Positions 25,495-36,047 of a DNA stretch of 64,000 nucleotides are shown here, one piece after another. Within the stretch, counting starts at the first letter, position 1; every line of letters starts with the position of its first letter. Under the pieces are notes generated by a model. That model ran no database searches and was not told the DNA's origin. It saw only the letters and a list, made by a program, of their open reading frames with translations. Position numbers and translations under genes: made by a program. The DNA is from Prolixibacter sp. NT017 (GTDB lineage: Bacteria > Bacteroidota > Bacteroidia > Bacteroidales > Prolixibacteraceae): the NCBI RefSeq assembly GCF_009617875.1, contig NZ_BLAV01000001.1, positions 2,976,001-3,040,000 on the forward strand, in the 5' to 3' direction.

Positions 25495-25974
25495 ATGAAG
25501 TTCAACATACTTTTTTATATCTCTGTTTTGTTCCTGATGAGCTCCTGCGCTTCCACCCGGCTACCCTGCCCTTGCGAAGCATCCAGTGTCATTCTTCTGG
25601 ATGATACGGAACTTCATATTCATTCGGAAGTCATTCTGGAAACAGACTCCGACTCCACAAGTAAAGGAATCAAAATCATTGCGCAGATTATTGCTTTCGG
25701 TGGAAAACCTCTGCCCAAAGGCCTGCACGCCGAAATTTACGCCATCCGCCCCAGCGATATGAGCTTTGACGGCTATGAAGCCAAATTCGATAAACAGTTA
25801 ACCGATATATCGGGTGGTTTTATGGAGCTCACCGCGCTGAACGGCCCGGATTGGAAAGTCGGAACGCCCGTCGACGTAGCCGTAAGACTTGCTGACGATG
25901 CAGGCAACCGAAAATATATCAAAGAAGATAAAGTGGTCATCCGGAAAGGACAGTCATCCAATGCCGATCAATAA
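25495..25974 (+). CDS. Lipoprotein of unknown function
   Basis: I place the start at 25495 because MKFNILFYISVLFLMSSC is a good lipoprotein signal; a frame from 25450 adds 15 residues without purpose. The mature protein, about 140 residues, is strand-rich with an Ig-like look (VILLDDTELHIHSEVILE, KVGTPVDVAVRLADDAGN). No family recognised. It is probably anchored in a membrane facing the periplasm or surface. Confidence 0.72.
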   Translation: MKFNILFYISVLFLMSSCASTRLPCPCEASSVILLDDTELHIHSEVILETDSDSTSKGIKIIAQIIAFGGKPLPKGLHAEIYAIRPSDMSFDGYEAKFDKQLTDISGGFMELTALNGPDWKVGTPVDVAVRLADDAGNRKYIKEDKVVIRKGQSSNADQ

Positions 25975-26012
25975 ACTCTCAGGCCCGGCTCTCTTTCTTT
26001 CAGGAAAAATGT

Positions 26013-26042
26013 TTTGGGAATAAAAAAAATCTCCTACTTTTG
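26013..26042 (+). promoter_or_regulatory. Promoter of tRNA-Ser, Bacteroidota type
   Basis: TTTG at 26013-26016 and TACTTTTG at 26035-26042 match the Bacteroidota -33 (TTTG) and -7 (TAnnTTTG) boxes with 18 bp between. The tRNA begins about 40 bp downstream. Confidence 0.65.
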
Positions 26043-26082
26043 TGCCCCGAAGCGTCGCTATGCGGCGTGCTTCAAACCATAC

Positions 26083-26173
26083 GGAGAGGTGCAGGAGTGG
26101 CTGAACTGGCACGCCTGGAAAGCGTGTGAACCCCTAAAGGGTTCCGAGGGTTCGAATCCCTCTCTCTCCGCCA
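26083..26173 (+). tRNA. tRNA-Ser(GGA)
   Basis: The acceptor stem GGAGAGG pairs with TCTCTCC, the anticodon loop has GGA at 26117-26119, the long variable arm typical of class II tRNAs follows, and the T-arm reads gaggg-TTCGAAT-ccctc. The CCA end is encoded (26171-26173). Confidence 0.95.
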
Positions 26174-26177
26174 CCCG

Positions 26178-26209
26178 AGCGTAATCACAAAAATGATTAC
26201 GCTTTTTTT
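26178..26209 (+). terminator. Terminator of tRNA-Ser
   Basis: AGCGTAATCA and TGATTACGCT form a perfect 10-bp stem with a 6-nt loop followed by a run of T, five bases past the CCA end. Confidence 0.95.
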
Positions 26210-26447
26210 ATGCTCCTAAACGGATAATAAATCTCGCCAAAACATGCATTGTTACTACAATTCCTATTTCCTATAATAACTCACAAATCATACCAATTAT
26301 CCTATCTTATTGTTATAAAACATTTCAGAAAAAGCTTGCTAAAAACTAATTTTGACGTAACTTATATATAGGAAAAGAGAAAGCTGACAAACGTTCTGAC
26401 CAAGACAACAAAACATTATTAACCTAAAAACCAAAATCTTTATTAAC

Positions 26448-29400
26448 ATGAAAACAAATTTTATTTCTCTTTTCCTGATTTTATCACTCACTATCTTTTC
26501 AAATAAATCATTCGCACAAACCGGTCCGCCAACGCCGCCTGATCCGGATAGTAATGATACGGAGAATGCACTTTTTGATAACGACCCAATCCCCGAATTT
26601 GGAAGCGTGACGTTCTCTCCTTCTCCGATGACGGATACCGAAGTTACCGGAAATAATACCATTTCTGCTTCCATCTCCGATGATGGCGAAGTTATTTCTG
26701 CCCTCGTACTTTATGGAACAACATCCGGTAATTTGACGAAATCATTTGCATTGAGTTATTCGTCGGGTACCACATGGAAAGCTGATTTGCCTGTTCTGGA
26801 AGACGGCATCTACTACTATCAAATTAAAGCGACCGATAATTCGCAACAAGAAGTGGTGAGTATTGAAGCCTCATTTGAAATTACGGCAGGGACACCTGTT
26901 GCCCCGGAAGATTTGCAGGCCAGTGCCATCGATTACAACCGTTTTACCCTTGAATGGCAGGCCAGTTACCAGGCAACATCTTATTACCTCATCATTAGCG
27001 CAGAAGAAGATTATTCAAATCCCATTGTCGATGAAGACATTGGGAATGTTACTTCATATGAAGCAACGTCCGTTCAATTCTCAACAACTTATTATTTTCA
27101 ACTGAAGGCTAAACGTTTGATGGACGATGAGGTGGTGATGGAAAGCGAGATTTCCAGCGGAGATGTCACTACGTTGGACCAACCTGCTCCCGAAGTAACG
27201 GTTTCAGTCGAAAGCATTCCGGACTTTGGTGACGTGGTTTCAGGTGAGAATTCTGCGACGTCATCTTATACAGTCAATGCCCAGTATCTGAGGGACAACC
27301 TCGTTGTTAGGCCTCCTACCGGATTCGAAATTTCCACCGACGAAACCAACTGGCAGGGAAATGCATCTCCTCTTTCGCTCACGGGAACAGACGGCGAACT
27401 GTCCACAACCATCTATGTCCGCTTTGCTCCGGACACTCCCGGGGTTACCAGCGGAGACATCACCCACGAAACAACCGAACTACCGGAGACCGTTTTGGTA
27501 GCAATTACTGGAACCGCACTGGAAACAGAACCTACGAACCACGTAAGCGATTTCAGACTCGCCGGACAAAACGGCAATACCGTTCATCTATCGTGGGATG
27601 AAAACAGCGGAGAGGAAGCAGCCGAAGGCTATCTTCTGCTCTTCACACAAACAACAGCTCAAACGCCCATAGATGGTGAGACTCCGGTAGAAGACACCGA
27701 TTTCAGCGACGGTGAGGCTTTGATTGTCATCTATAAGGATACGACTGCAGCTGAAGTCTATATTCCGGGAAGTGAAACTCGCTGGTATACACAGATCATT
27801 CCCTATCGGGGAAGTGATGAAACCACCAATGTAAAAACAGACGGAACCATTCCCGAAACAGTGCTCATCACGCCACTGGATGATTTACCCAATGCCTGGA
27901 TTAACGAGTTTCATTATGATGACAACGAAACTGAGGACGGACGAGTAGAGATTGTTCTCGAGAATGCAGATAATTATGTATTGGAAGATTTCAACGTTAT
28001 CCATTACAACGGATATAATGGAGCCATAATAGACGAAATGACTTTGGGTAATTTTGCATCTACTTCTACTGAAGGGACATTTGCTTTTTACGATCTTGAT
28101 TTTGGCACACTGCAAAAAGGACCGGATGGTCTGGCACTAATTTATCAGCACAAACTTATTCAATTCATAAGTTATGAAGGTCCTGTGACGGCAACAGAAG
28201 GTGATGCAACTGGTTTAACGTCGATTTCAATTGAGCCCAAAGAGGATAATGATACGCCACCAAACTTTTCCATTCAATTGACTGGCTCCGGTTCTTACTA
28301 CGAAGACTTTACCTGGCAAGAGTCGGCAGAATCTTCATTTGGTGCCGTAAATGCCGGACAAACATTAACGGCATCTCCCAACCTGGAAACAACTTGGTCC
28401 GGAACAGTTGATAATGATTGGAACAATGCAGCCAACTGGAATAATGGAGTTCCGGATGAAACCATGAAAGGCATTATTCCCGCCGGCGTTGACCATTACC
28501 CTGTGCTTACCGCAGGAGTGACTCCCAAAACACTCGTACTCGAATCGGATGCTTCACTGGGTGGTCAGCAATATCTTCCTGAAAGCTGCATCTTGTATGC
28601 CAAACGAGCATTGACTGCAGAAAAGTGGCTCTTCCTGACTCCGCCGGTAGAGGATAACACAGCTGCGATGTTCGAACCGGTCTACGGCATGGTTTATCTG
28701 ATTACTTACGATAACTCTCAACCGGCAGATGAAAGTGCCTGGAGCTATGTGTCGGACCAGACACTACCGCTCTCTCCCATGACCGGATATGGCTTTTACA
28801 GTACCCGCGAAGAACTCGAGCTCGTTTTCAATGGCAGTCCGATTTCCGGAACGCAGTCCGTTCCGCTAAGTTTCGAAGATGCCGGCAACAACTTCAACTT
28901 TGTTGGCAATCCCGGACTGGGAGCTATCGATTGGTCGACTTCGAACCGGACCAACACAACAGGAACAGCTTATATGTTCGATCCGAATGCCAAAACCTAC
29001 CTGACAATCGCTTCCGACGGAACAGTCACCAATCCCGAGTTTACGGATATGATTCCTCCTATGCAGGGATTTTTTGTGGAAGCCACCAAGGCAGGTAACT
29101 ATTCAGTGAACCTAGACGATTGTGTTCCAACCGATCAATATTTTCTGAAACAAGGAGTACCCGAAGATTATATTGTTCGGCTGAAAGTGACCGGTCCTAA
29201 TGGACATGATTTCACTTTAGTTCGATTCGCTCAAACAAACAACGATGAACTGGATTCTAATGAAGATTCGCGAAAGCTGGTTTATTACGATATCGGAGTA
29301 CCACAATTGTGGTTCAGTCAGGAAGGTGAGAAACTGGCCATCAACCAGGCACGCACGTACCCGGCAAGCTTTCCGTTAGGATTATACATTTCGGATGCTG

Positions 29401-29813
29401 ATGAACTGAGCATTAGCGGCGAGGTTTCCAATTCATTCAGTAATGGAATCACCATATCGCTGGAAAACACAATCACCGGAGAAATACTCGACTTAAGAAG
29501 CAGTGATACGTTACGATACGATGCTTCCGCAGGAGAAAACAACAGCTTAATCCTGCACCTTAAAAACGGCACCGGCTTCGATGAGTTCACCAATGAGAAG
29601 GTTCGTATCTACAGCTCTGGCGAAATCCTTCATGTCACGGCATCACAGATTCTGAAAGGAAAGCTCGAAGTGTTCAATTTTATCGGGCAAAAAATAACTG
29701 AATACTCAATCAACCACACCAATCACGCCCGGCTACAACCCGGGACCGGAATCTATCTTGTTCGTTGGACTGACGACGAACAAGCTGTCGTTCAAAAAGT
29801 CAGTTTGCGGTAA
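26448..29813 (+). CDS. Large T9SS-exported surface protein with FN3 and lamin-tail-like domains
   Basis: The 1121-residue protein has a signal peptide ending near SFAQTG. Residues about 45-145 look Ig-like, about 150-240 form a fibronectin type III domain (PEDLQASAIDYNRFTLEWQ), about 250-355 another beta domain with PPTGFEIST, and about 365-460 a second FN3. Residues about 485-625 resemble a lamin-tail domain (AWINEFHYDD ... FGAVNAGQ). After a spacer of beta sandwiches the last 75 residues are a type IX sorting domain (VFNFIGQKITEY, then IYLVRW). It should be exported by T9SS and attached to or released from the surface. No enzymatic domain recognised; a binding or adhesin role is inferred. 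Confidence 0.85.
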   Translation: MKTNFISLFLILSLTIFSNKSFAQTGPPTPPDPDSNDTENALFDNDPIPEFGSVTFSPSPMTDTEVTGNNTISASISDDGEVISALVLYGTTSGNLTKSFALSYSSGTTWKADLPVLEDGIYYYQIKATDNSQQEVVSIEASFEITAGTPVAPEDLQASAIDYNRFTLEWQASYQATSYYLIISAEEDYSNPIVDEDIGNVTSYEATSVQFSTTYYFQLKAKRLMDDEVVMESEISSGDVTTLDQPAPEVTVSVESIPDFGDVVSGENSATSSYTVNAQYLRDNLVVRPPTGFEISTDETNWQGNASPLSLTGTDGELSTTIYVRFAPDTPGVTSGDITHETTELPETVLVAITGTALETEPTNHVSDFRLAGQNGNTVHLSWDENSGEEAAEGYLLLFTQTTAQTPIDGETPVEDTDFSDGEALIVIYKDTTAAEVYIPGSETRWYTQIIPYRGSDETTNVKTDGTIPETVLITPLDDLPNAWINEFHYDDNETEDGRVEIVLENADNYVLEDFNVIHYNGYNGAIIDEMTLGNFASTSTEGTFAFYDLDFGTLQKGPDGLALIYQHKLIQFISYEGPVTATEGDATGLTSISIEPKEDNDTPPNFSIQLTGSGSYYEDFTWQESAESSFGAVNAGQTLTASPNLETTWSGTVDNDWNNAANWNNGVPDETMKGIIPAGVDHYPVLTAGVTPKTLVLESDASLGGQQYLPESCILYAKRALTAEKWLFLTPPVEDNTAAMFEPVYGMVYLITYDNSQPADESAWSYVSDQTLPLSPMTGYGFYSTREELELVFNGSPISGTQSVPLSFEDAGNNFNFVGNPGLGAIDWSTSNRTNTTGTAYMFDPNAKTYLTIASDGTVTNPEFTDMIPPMQGFFVEATKAGNYSVNLDDCVPTDQYFLKQGVPEDYIVRLKVTGPNGHDFTLVRFAQTNNDELDSNEDSRKLVYYDIGVPQLWFSQEGEKLAINQARTYPASFPLGLYISDADELSISGEVSNSFSNGITISLENTITGEILDLRSSDTLRYDASAGENNSLILHLKNGTGFDEFTNEKVRIYSSGEILHVTASQILKGKLEVFNFIGQKITEYSINHTNHARLQPGTGIYLVRWTDDEQAVVQKVSLR

Positions 29814-29822
29814 AAACCAAAA

Positions 29823-29854
29823 AAATCCCCCGGTTGAGAGACGCCGGGGGATTT
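29823..29854. terminator. Bidirectional terminator between the T9SS protein gene and clpB
   Basis: AAATCCCCCGG and CCGGGGGATTT make an 11-bp stem with a 10-nt loop between two converging genes, with A/T runs on both sides. Confidence 0.88.
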
Positions 29855-29861
29855 AATTTAT

Positions 29862-32450
29862 TTAGTTCCTGAAAACCAGGGTATCGTTTTCCACATCCAC
29901 CAGGATAGGTTTGTCTTCTGAGATGGTTCCTGCCAGTAACTGTTTCGACAGGTCATTCAGAACGAAACGCTGTAACGTCCGTTTGATCGGGCGGGCACCA
30001 AACTGTGGATCAAAGCCAGAAGCAGCAACCCATTCTACAGCCGCATCGCTGATGGAGATTTCGTGATTGCTTTTCTTCAATCTCTCCATGATCAGGTTGA
30101 ACTGCAGGTGCACAATCTCCTTGATCTCTTCATGATTCAACGGCGTAAATACAATCGTTTCATCAATACGGTTCAGGAATTCCGGACGAATGCTCTTCCG
30201 CAAGAGATTCAGCATCTCGTAACGGGTCTGCTCCAACACCTCTTCACGGTTTTCATCTTTCAGATTCTCAAACCGCTCCTGAATAATGTGTGACCCTATA
30301 TTCGAGGTCATAATGATGATGGTGTTCTTGAAATTGACCAGACGTCCTTTGTTGTCCGTCAACCGGCCGTCATCAAGCACCTGTAACAAAACGTTGAAAA
30401 CATCGGGGTGTGCTTTTTCGATCTCGTCGAACAACACCACTGAATAAGGCTTCCGCCGAACCGCTTCGGTCAATTGCCCACCTTCGTCGTAACCAACGTA
30501 GCCCGGAGGCGAACCAATCAATCGGGTTACCGAGAATTTCTCCTGGTACTCCGACATATCGATTCGGGTCATCATGTTCTCATCATCGAAAAGATATTCA
30601 GCCAGCGCCTTCGCCAATTCTGTTTTTCCGACACCCGTGGTTCCCAGGAAAATGAACGAACCAATCGGCCGCTTTTCATCCTGCAATCCGGCACGCGAAC
30701 GACGAACTGCATCCGATACAGCTGCAATTGCCTCATCCTGTCCGACAACCCGCTTGTGCAACTCATCTTCCAGCTGTAGCAGTTTTTCGCGTTCACTTTG
30801 CATCATCCGGGAAACCGGAATTCCGGTCCAGCGGGCAACGACCTCAGCAATGTCTTCTGCTCCTACCTCCTCTTTGATCATGGAAGATTCGCCCTGCAGC
30901 TTAGCTAATTCCGTTTGCAAACGCTGGATTTCCTCTTCGGCACCTTTGACTTTTCCGTAACGGATTTCGGCAACACGACCGTAATCACCTTGCCGTTCCG
31001 CCTGCTCAGCTTCCAGCTTCATCTCCTCAATCTCAGACTTGTTGCGCTGAATTGCATCAATCACATCCTTTTCGGCCTGCCATGAAGCACGATACTTCGT
31101 CTGTTCTGCCTTCAGGTTGGCAATCTCTTCATCGAGGTTCGCCAGCTTTCGGGTATCGTTTTCCCGACGAATAGCCGCGCGCTCAATTTCCAATTGCTTC
31201 AGCTTCCTTTCTATTTCGTCCAGCTCTTCCGGAAGAGAATCCATCTCCATCCGTAATTTCGCTGCGGCCTCATCCATCAGGTCGATTGCCTTATCAGGCA
31301 AAAACCGTTCGGTGATGTACCGTTGCGAAAGTTCAACAGCCGAAATGATCGCATCATCCTTAATCCGCACCTTGTGGTGACTTTCGTACCGTTCCTTCAA
31401 ACCACGAAGGATGGAAATCGCACTCAAGGTATCGGGCTCGTTCACCATGACAATCTGGAAACGACGCTCCAGTGCTTTATCTTTCTCGAAGTATTTCTGG
31501 TACTCATTTAAAGTTGTTGCACCAACTGCACGTAAATCGCCTCGCGCCAACGCCGGTTTTAAGATATTGGCTGCGTCCATTGCGCCGTCGCCTTTTCCGG
31601 CACCAACGAGCGTGTGAATCTCATCGATGAAAAGAATGATTTCACCGTTGGCTTTCACTACCTCGTTCACCACGGCTTTTAATCGTTCCTCAAACTCACC
31701 CTTGTATTTGGCACCAGCAACCAACGCGCCCATATCGAGCGAGAAAATTTGTTTTGTTTTCAGGTTTTCGGGTACATCACCACGGACTATACGATGAGCC
31801 AACCCTTCAGCAATTGCGGTTTTTCCCGTACCCGGTTCACCAATCAAAATCGGGTTGTTTTTGGTACGACGCGAAAGAATCTGCAAAATCCGGCGAATCT
31901 CTTCATCACGGCCAATCACCGGATCAAGCTTACCGGAACGGGCACGCTCATTCAGGTTGATCGCAAAACGGTTCAGCGAATTGAATGTATCCTCGGCTGT
32001 CTGACTGTCCACCTTCGACCCTTTGCGCAAGTCCGCGATAGCAGCTTCCAGTTCCTTCTTGTTGATACCGCTGTCTTTCATCATCTTACTCACAGAATCA
32101 CCGGCATCGAGCAAACCAAGCAGCAAGTGTTCTACCGAAACAAACTGATCGCCCATATTTTGCGAATAACCGGTCGCTTTTTGAATAACCGTATTCGCTG
32201 CCGGCGACAAATAGGGCTCGCCGCCCGACACTTTTGGGTAACCAGCGACAATCTGATCGAGTGCTTGCTGCAAAGTTGAACTATTGACTCCCAGTTTCTT
32301 CAACAGAAAACCGGTGACATTTTCAGCTTTGCTAAACAAACCTTTGAACAGGTGCCCGGTGTCGATTACCTGTTGGTTGTTTCCCTGCGCCACCTGAATG
32401 GCATGCTGCACAACCTCCTGCGCTTTAATGGTAAAATTGTTAAAGTTCAT
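29862..32450 (-). CDS. clpB: ATP-dependent disaggregase ClpB
   Basis: The 862-residue length and full domain order identify ClpB: an N-terminal ClpN repeat domain (1-145), first AAA+ module with Walker A GEPGTGKT near 205, the coiled-coil middle domain (about 400-525), and a second AAA+ module with GTTGVGKT near 608 and the arginine finger region LNRIDE near 755. It hexamerises and pulls proteins out of aggregates with DnaK. I saw no CIRCE element or clear heat-shock promoter in its leader. Confidence 0.98.
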   Translation of the reverse strand: MNFNNFTIKAQEVVQHAIQVAQGNNQQVIDTGHLFKGLFSKAENVTGFLLKKLGVNSSTLQQALDQIVAGYPKVSGGEPYLSPAANTVIQKATGYSQNMGDQFVSVEHLLLGLLDAGDSVSKMMKDSGINKKELEAAIADLRKGSKVDSQTAEDTFNSLNRFAINLNERARSGKLDPVIGRDEEIRRILQILSRRTKNNPILIGEPGTGKTAIAEGLAHRIVRGDVPENLKTKQIFSLDMGALVAGAKYKGEFEERLKAVVNEVVKANGEIILFIDEIHTLVGAGKGDGAMDAANILKPALARGDLRAVGATTLNEYQKYFEKDKALERRFQIVMVNEPDTLSAISILRGLKERYESHHKVRIKDDAIISAVELSQRYITERFLPDKAIDLMDEAAAKLRMEMDSLPEELDEIERKLKQLEIERAAIRRENDTRKLANLDEEIANLKAEQTKYRASWQAEKDVIDAIQRNKSEIEEMKLEAEQAERQGDYGRVAEIRYGKVKGAEEEIQRLQTELAKLQGESSMIKEEVGAEDIAEVVARWTGIPVSRMMQSEREKLLQLEDELHKRVVGQDEAIAAVSDAVRRSRAGLQDEKRPIGSFIFLGTTGVGKTELAKALAEYLFDDENMMTRIDMSEYQEKFSVTRLIGSPPGYVGYDEGGQLTEAVRRKPYSVVLFDEIEKAHPDVFNVLLQVLDDGRLTDNKGRLVNFKNTIIIMTSNIGSHIIQERFENLKDENREEVLEQTRYEMLNLLRKSIRPEFLNRIDETIVFTPLNHEEIKEIVHLQFNLIMERLKKSNHEISISDAAVEWVAASGFDPQFGARPIKRTLQRFVLNDLSKQLLAGTISEDKPILVDVENDTLVFRN

Positions 32451-33009
32451 GTCTGTATTTTTAATTTTTTATTGTTGCCCAAATCCAACTTGCCCCGTTG
32501 TAGCATTTATCCAATAGAAAGAAACCGACCGGGACCACTTCAGGTCTCTCCCATTTTTCTCCTCACGAATATCAAACTTATTGCCAAAAGACAACAACAG
32601 ACAAAATGTCTTCAACCGTCTGTTTATCAGGATTTTTTGACATGCAAATCTTTGAAAATGATGAAAATATGTCAGTCAATTCACTACTAATCCAATATCC
32701 AATTATTTTCAATCAATAATTACCCCAAACTATTTACCATAGTGTAGACGTTTGTTCGCAATCGTTCACAGAAGCTTTCATATGCGGACACTAACCCCTG
32801 GTCATTCGTCCCTGCAAAAACTACCAAGAACCTATCATTGTGTCACTTATGAAACGTGGCACTGTCGTTGTAATTTGTTATGCGGAATCGAAGAGGATTG
32901 TTAAGCATTAATACTGTTAACAGAAGTTTAGTCCATATCACTGGTTTATACAGTGAACGAAATATTTACGCATCAAACAGTATTATGTCTAATTTAAAAA
33001 CAAGAAGCC
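32451..33009. other. Divergent intergenic region between clpB and a TonB-domain gene
   Basis: About 560 bp without a credible gene. GACC...GGTC (32548-32563 area) can pair weakly, but nothing resembles a riboswitch, CIRCE element or terminator. It must contain two divergent promoters. Confidence 0.4.
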
Positions 33010-33732
33010 ATGAAAACAAAACTCTTCTTACTATTCGCAGGATTACTTCTCTCAGTAGTTGCATTCAGCCAGGAAAACATTGAGGAGGTAAGAGTTTCTC
33101 CACCGGAATTTGCCGGATTTAAAGGCGCCGCTCTTTTGGTAAACGAAGCCAACGTTGAACTGCAATCGCTCAATGACTACGTAATTAAACGATTGGAATA
33201 TCCTACAGCCGATGCCCAGGATTTTCGGGAAGGAAAAGAAGTCATTCAGTTTACTGTTCAGCCCGATGGAACATTGAGCAACTTTGTTGTTATCAACAGC
33301 GTTTCTTCCGCTATGGACCAAGAAGTTATTCGTGTTCTGAGAACAACCAGTGGTTTGTGGAAACCGGGATGTAACAACAAGGAAGCTGTCGCCATGGACA
33401 AAGAATTTGCTGTTACCTTTAAACTGTCAGAGTCATCTGATTTGAAGTCCCAGGCTACGAACTACTTTATCAAGGGGAACAAACAGCTCTTGTTGAAGCA
33501 AAATCCGAAGCGTGCCATCCGCCATTTCGACCGCGGAATTGTATTATTACCTAACGAAAAATGTCTCTTGCTGGCACGAGGCATGAGCCGCTATGAAGTC
33601 GGTGACAAAGAAGGTGCCTGCCGTGACTGGAACCGTATTAAAGCTTTAGGAGGCTTCGAATCCGACGAGCTGCTTGACAACTATTGTGAAATGTCGGGTT
33701 ACGCCGATATGCTGAGAACAGTGAAAGAATGA
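33010..33732 (+). CDS. Secreted TonB C-terminal-domain protein with TPR tail
   Basis: The 240-residue protein has a signal peptide (ending AFSQEN). Residues about 50-135 form a TonB C-terminal fold (KEVIQFTVQPDGTLSNFVVI, then a W-K-P-G turn), and about 145-235 look like tetratricopeptide helices (GNKQLLLKQNPKRAIRHFDRG). It lacks the N-terminal anchor of real TonB, so it is a periplasmic protein sharing the peptide-binding fold. Such solo TonB_C proteins are common in Bacteroidota; function unknown. Confidence 0.8.
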   Translation: MKTKLFLLFAGLLLSVVAFSQENIEEVRVSPPEFAGFKGAALLVNEANVELQSLNDYVIKRLEYPTADAQDFREGKEVIQFTVQPDGTLSNFVVINSVSSAMDQEVIRVLRTTSGLWKPGCNNKEAVAMDKEFAVTFKLSESSDLKSQATNYFIKGNKQLLLKQNPKRAIRHFDRGIVLLPNEKCLLLARGMSRYEVGDKEGACRDWNRIKALGGFESDELLDNYCEMSGYADMLRTVKE

Positions 33733-33738
33733 AAAGGA

Positions 33739-33793
33739 AGCTAACATCACGTTAGCTCAAAAAGGAACCGGTTCTCTTCCCGGTTCCTTTTTT
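33739..33793 (+). terminator. Tandem hairpins ending the TonB-domain gene
   Basis: A first hairpin AGCTAAC/GTTAGCT (about 33740-33757) is followed by AGGAACCGG/CCGGTTCCT at 33763-33788 and a T-run. The second is a standard terminator. Confidence 0.85.
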
Positions 33794-34216
33794 ATTGCAT
33801 CAGGTTTCCCCCTCTTTTTTATTTATACTACCTCCTATATATCAATCAACTTTTCCCATCCCGATTGCTGCTGTAATCGTTTTCTCCTTTACGAAGAATT
33901 GAACTTTCTATCGGGCACTTCGTTATGCCTCAATGATAATCAACCTTTTCTTAAAGAAAATAAAGAGTGACAACCTGAGAGCAGACAATCATCGTTGCTA
34001 AAAAACACTTTTAAACTGATAATAAACTACTTATATAATCCGGTTTACTTCAGGAATTCGCTTTTAAGAAATTCTGATACTCCGGCAAATAAGCCTTAAA
34101 GCAAAAAATTGTTGTATAAATTGCTTTAACACTTTAATTTAGACTTACTCTATTAGAATATAGCGATATGATATCGTCCGGTTCAAACTCGATTAACATG
34201 ACTAAAAGACAAAAAA
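33794..34216. other. AT-rich intergenic region
   Basis: About 420 bp upstream of the mechanosensitive channel gene; no open frame or strong hairpin seen. Confidence 0.45.
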
Positions 34217-35035
34217 ATGGAAAACCTGAATGATTACTCCTATGCAGCATGGGGCCTGATTCAAACCTGGGGCCTGAAACTCGTTTATGCTGTTGTTATT
34301 TTGATTATCGGTCTGTGGATTATTAAACGGATTGATAAACTGGTAAGAAAAACACTGGGGAAAAGAGAAATAGAGCCTTCCCTTTCTTCGTTCCTGATTA
34401 GCCTTCTCGATATCACCCTGAAAATCCTGTTGGTGATTACCATTGCCAGTATGCTGGGAATCCAGATGACCTCGTTTATTGCTATTTTGGGTGCCGCTGG
34501 TTTGGCTGTCGGCATGGCCTTGTCGGGAACCCTGCAAAACTTCGCCGGAAGCGTTATCATCCTCATATTTAAACCATTTAAAGTAGGCGATTTCATTGAG
34601 GCCCAGGGACACATGGGAACCGTAAAAGAAATTCAGATATTCAACACAATTCTGAATACACCCGATAATAAACAGGTTATCATTCCCAACGGAGGGCTGG
34701 CAACCGGGAGCATGACCAACTACTCGGCTATGCCCACACGTCGTGTCGATATGAAGTTTGGTATTGGCTATTCCGACGATATCGACAAAGCCCGTGATAT
34801 CCTAAAAAGGTTGTTGGAAGAAGACGAGCGGGTACTCAAGGATCCGGCTCCTTTTGTTGCCGTACAGGAATTGGGAGACAGCTCGGTGAACTTTGTCGTC
34901 AGACCATGGGTCGAAGCAGCCAATTACTGGGGCCTATTTTTTGATTATACCGAAAAAGTAAAAAAATCATTCGATGCAGAAGGTATCTCCATCCCATTTC
35001 CACAAAGGGATGTCCACCTTTTTAATGAAAAATAA
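34217..35035 (+). CDS. MscS-family mechanosensitive channel
   Basis: The 272-residue protein has the compact MscS layout: three membrane segments (about 20-38, 64-84, 90-112), the pore-lining glycine/alanine-rich helix GAAGLAVGMALSGTLQNFAG near 95-114, the beta domain with FKPFKVGDFIE, and the soluble alpha-beta vestibule. It opens under membrane tension to release solutes during osmotic downshock. Its stop codon overlaps the ATG of the next gene (TAATG), so the two are likely coupled. Confidence 0.93.
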   Translation: MENLNDYSYAAWGLIQTWGLKLVYAVVILIIGLWIIKRIDKLVRKTLGKREIEPSLSSFLISLLDITLKILLVITIASMLGIQMTSFIAILGAAGLAVGMALSGTLQNFAGSVIILIFKPFKVGDFIEAQGHMGTVKEIQIFNTILNTPDNKQVIIPNGGLATGSMTNYSAMPTRRVDMKFGIGYSDDIDKARDILKRLLEEDERVLKDPAPFVAVQELGDSSVNFVVRPWVEAANYWGLFFDYTEKVKKSFDAEGISIPFPQRDVHLFNEK

Positions 35036-35943
35036 TGGATAACCAAACGAAATTTGACAACATGCTGAAAAAATTATCTATCCTCATCATTGTTTTAACA
35101 GGAACATTGGCTCTTCAGGCTCAAACGCCGGCTGATACCACTAAATACTGGACCATTAACGGAAATAGTTCACTCAACTTTTCCCAGGTTTCGCTTACCA
35201 ACTGGGCCGAAGGGGGTGACGGATCTGTTTCCGGGACTTTTCTTTTTAACATCAATGCCAATAAGAAGAAAAATAAACACATCTGGGATAACTCCTTTGA
35301 TGTGCAATATGGTTTAGTCAAGAACGCCAGTGAGAGCTTGCGCAAGAGTGTCGATAAACTGAGCTTCTCGTCGAAGTATGGCTATAAAATCAACGGTAAA
35401 TGGTACTTGTCGGCCCTCTACGATTTCAGAACCCAGCTGGCCAAGGGGTATAATTACCCGAACAAGGCTACATACATTTCCAACTTTATGGCTCCGGGCT
35501 ACATGAATTTCGCGCTCGGTTTCGACTACAAGCCCAGCGATAATTTTTCGGCGTTTTTGTCACCGGTCAGTACCAAGTTTACCTTTCTTGCCGATGACTC
35601 ACTATCCACTGTTGGAGCATTCGGCGTAAGTCCGGGCGATAAGTTCCGCGCTGAATTCGGTGCTTATGTCAAGCTTGCATACACCCAGGAAGATTTGTTG
35701 AAAAATGTAGATCTGGAAACAAAACTCGATCTCTTTTCCAACTATTTAGACAAACCACAAAACATCGATGTTAACTGGGATGTCCGATTCAACATGCAGA
35801 TTAATAAATATCTGACGGCCAACTTCGGTACCACATTAAAATACGACGACAACATCAAATATGTCGATTCCAGCGGTGTAGAACACGGGCCCAGGGTGCA
35901 GTTAAAACAACTCCTCGGTGTCGGACTCACTTACAATTTTTAA
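35035..35943 (+). CDS. DUF3078 outer-membrane-type protein
   Basis: The 302-residue protein matches DUF3078: WTINGNSSLNFSQVSLTNWAEGG and then alternating amphipathic strands to a terminal aromatic (YNF), typical of an outer-membrane beta barrel. The overlapping ATG at 35035 gives a short polar lead; the ATG at 35062 (MLKKLSILIIV) gives a clean signal peptide and may be the real start. Function unknown. Coupling to an MscS channel would link an outer-membrane protein to osmotic adjustment, but that is inference. Confidence 0.88.
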   Translation: MDNQTKFDNMLKKLSILIIVLTGTLALQAQTPADTTKYWTINGNSSLNFSQVSLTNWAEGGDGSVSGTFLFNINANKKKNKHIWDNSFDVQYGLVKNASESLRKSVDKLSFSSKYGYKINGKWYLSALYDFRTQLAKGYNYPNKATYISNFMAPGYMNFALGFDYKPSDNFSAFLSPVSTKFTFLADDSLSTVGAFGVSPGDKFRAEFGAYVKLAYTQEDLLKNVDLETKLDLFSNYLDKPQNIDVNWDVRFNMQINKYLTANFGTTLKYDDNIKYVDSSGVEHGPRVQLKQLLGVGLTYNF

Positions 35944-35979
35944 ATGCTTTAATTGTTAAAAAAAGGAATAAACACACAA

Positions 35980-36016
35980 CCCGTTCGAATCGGCTTTGTC
36001 ATTCGAACGGGATTTT
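35980..36016 (+). terminator. Terminator of the MscS-DUF3078 unit
   Basis: CCCGTTCGAAT and ATTCGAACGGG form a perfect 11-bp stem with a 10-nt loop followed by a T-run. The right side also holds a TTTG ... TATACTTTG pair 18 bp apart, which might start the next gene. Confidence 0.88.
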
Positions 36017-36047
36017 TATACTTTGCACCCTGTTAGAGAATTCATCG

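Noticed and set aside
32451..32900. CIRCE or other heat-shock element upstream of clpB
   Set aside because: No TTAGCACTC-N9-GAGTGCTAA or near match was found.
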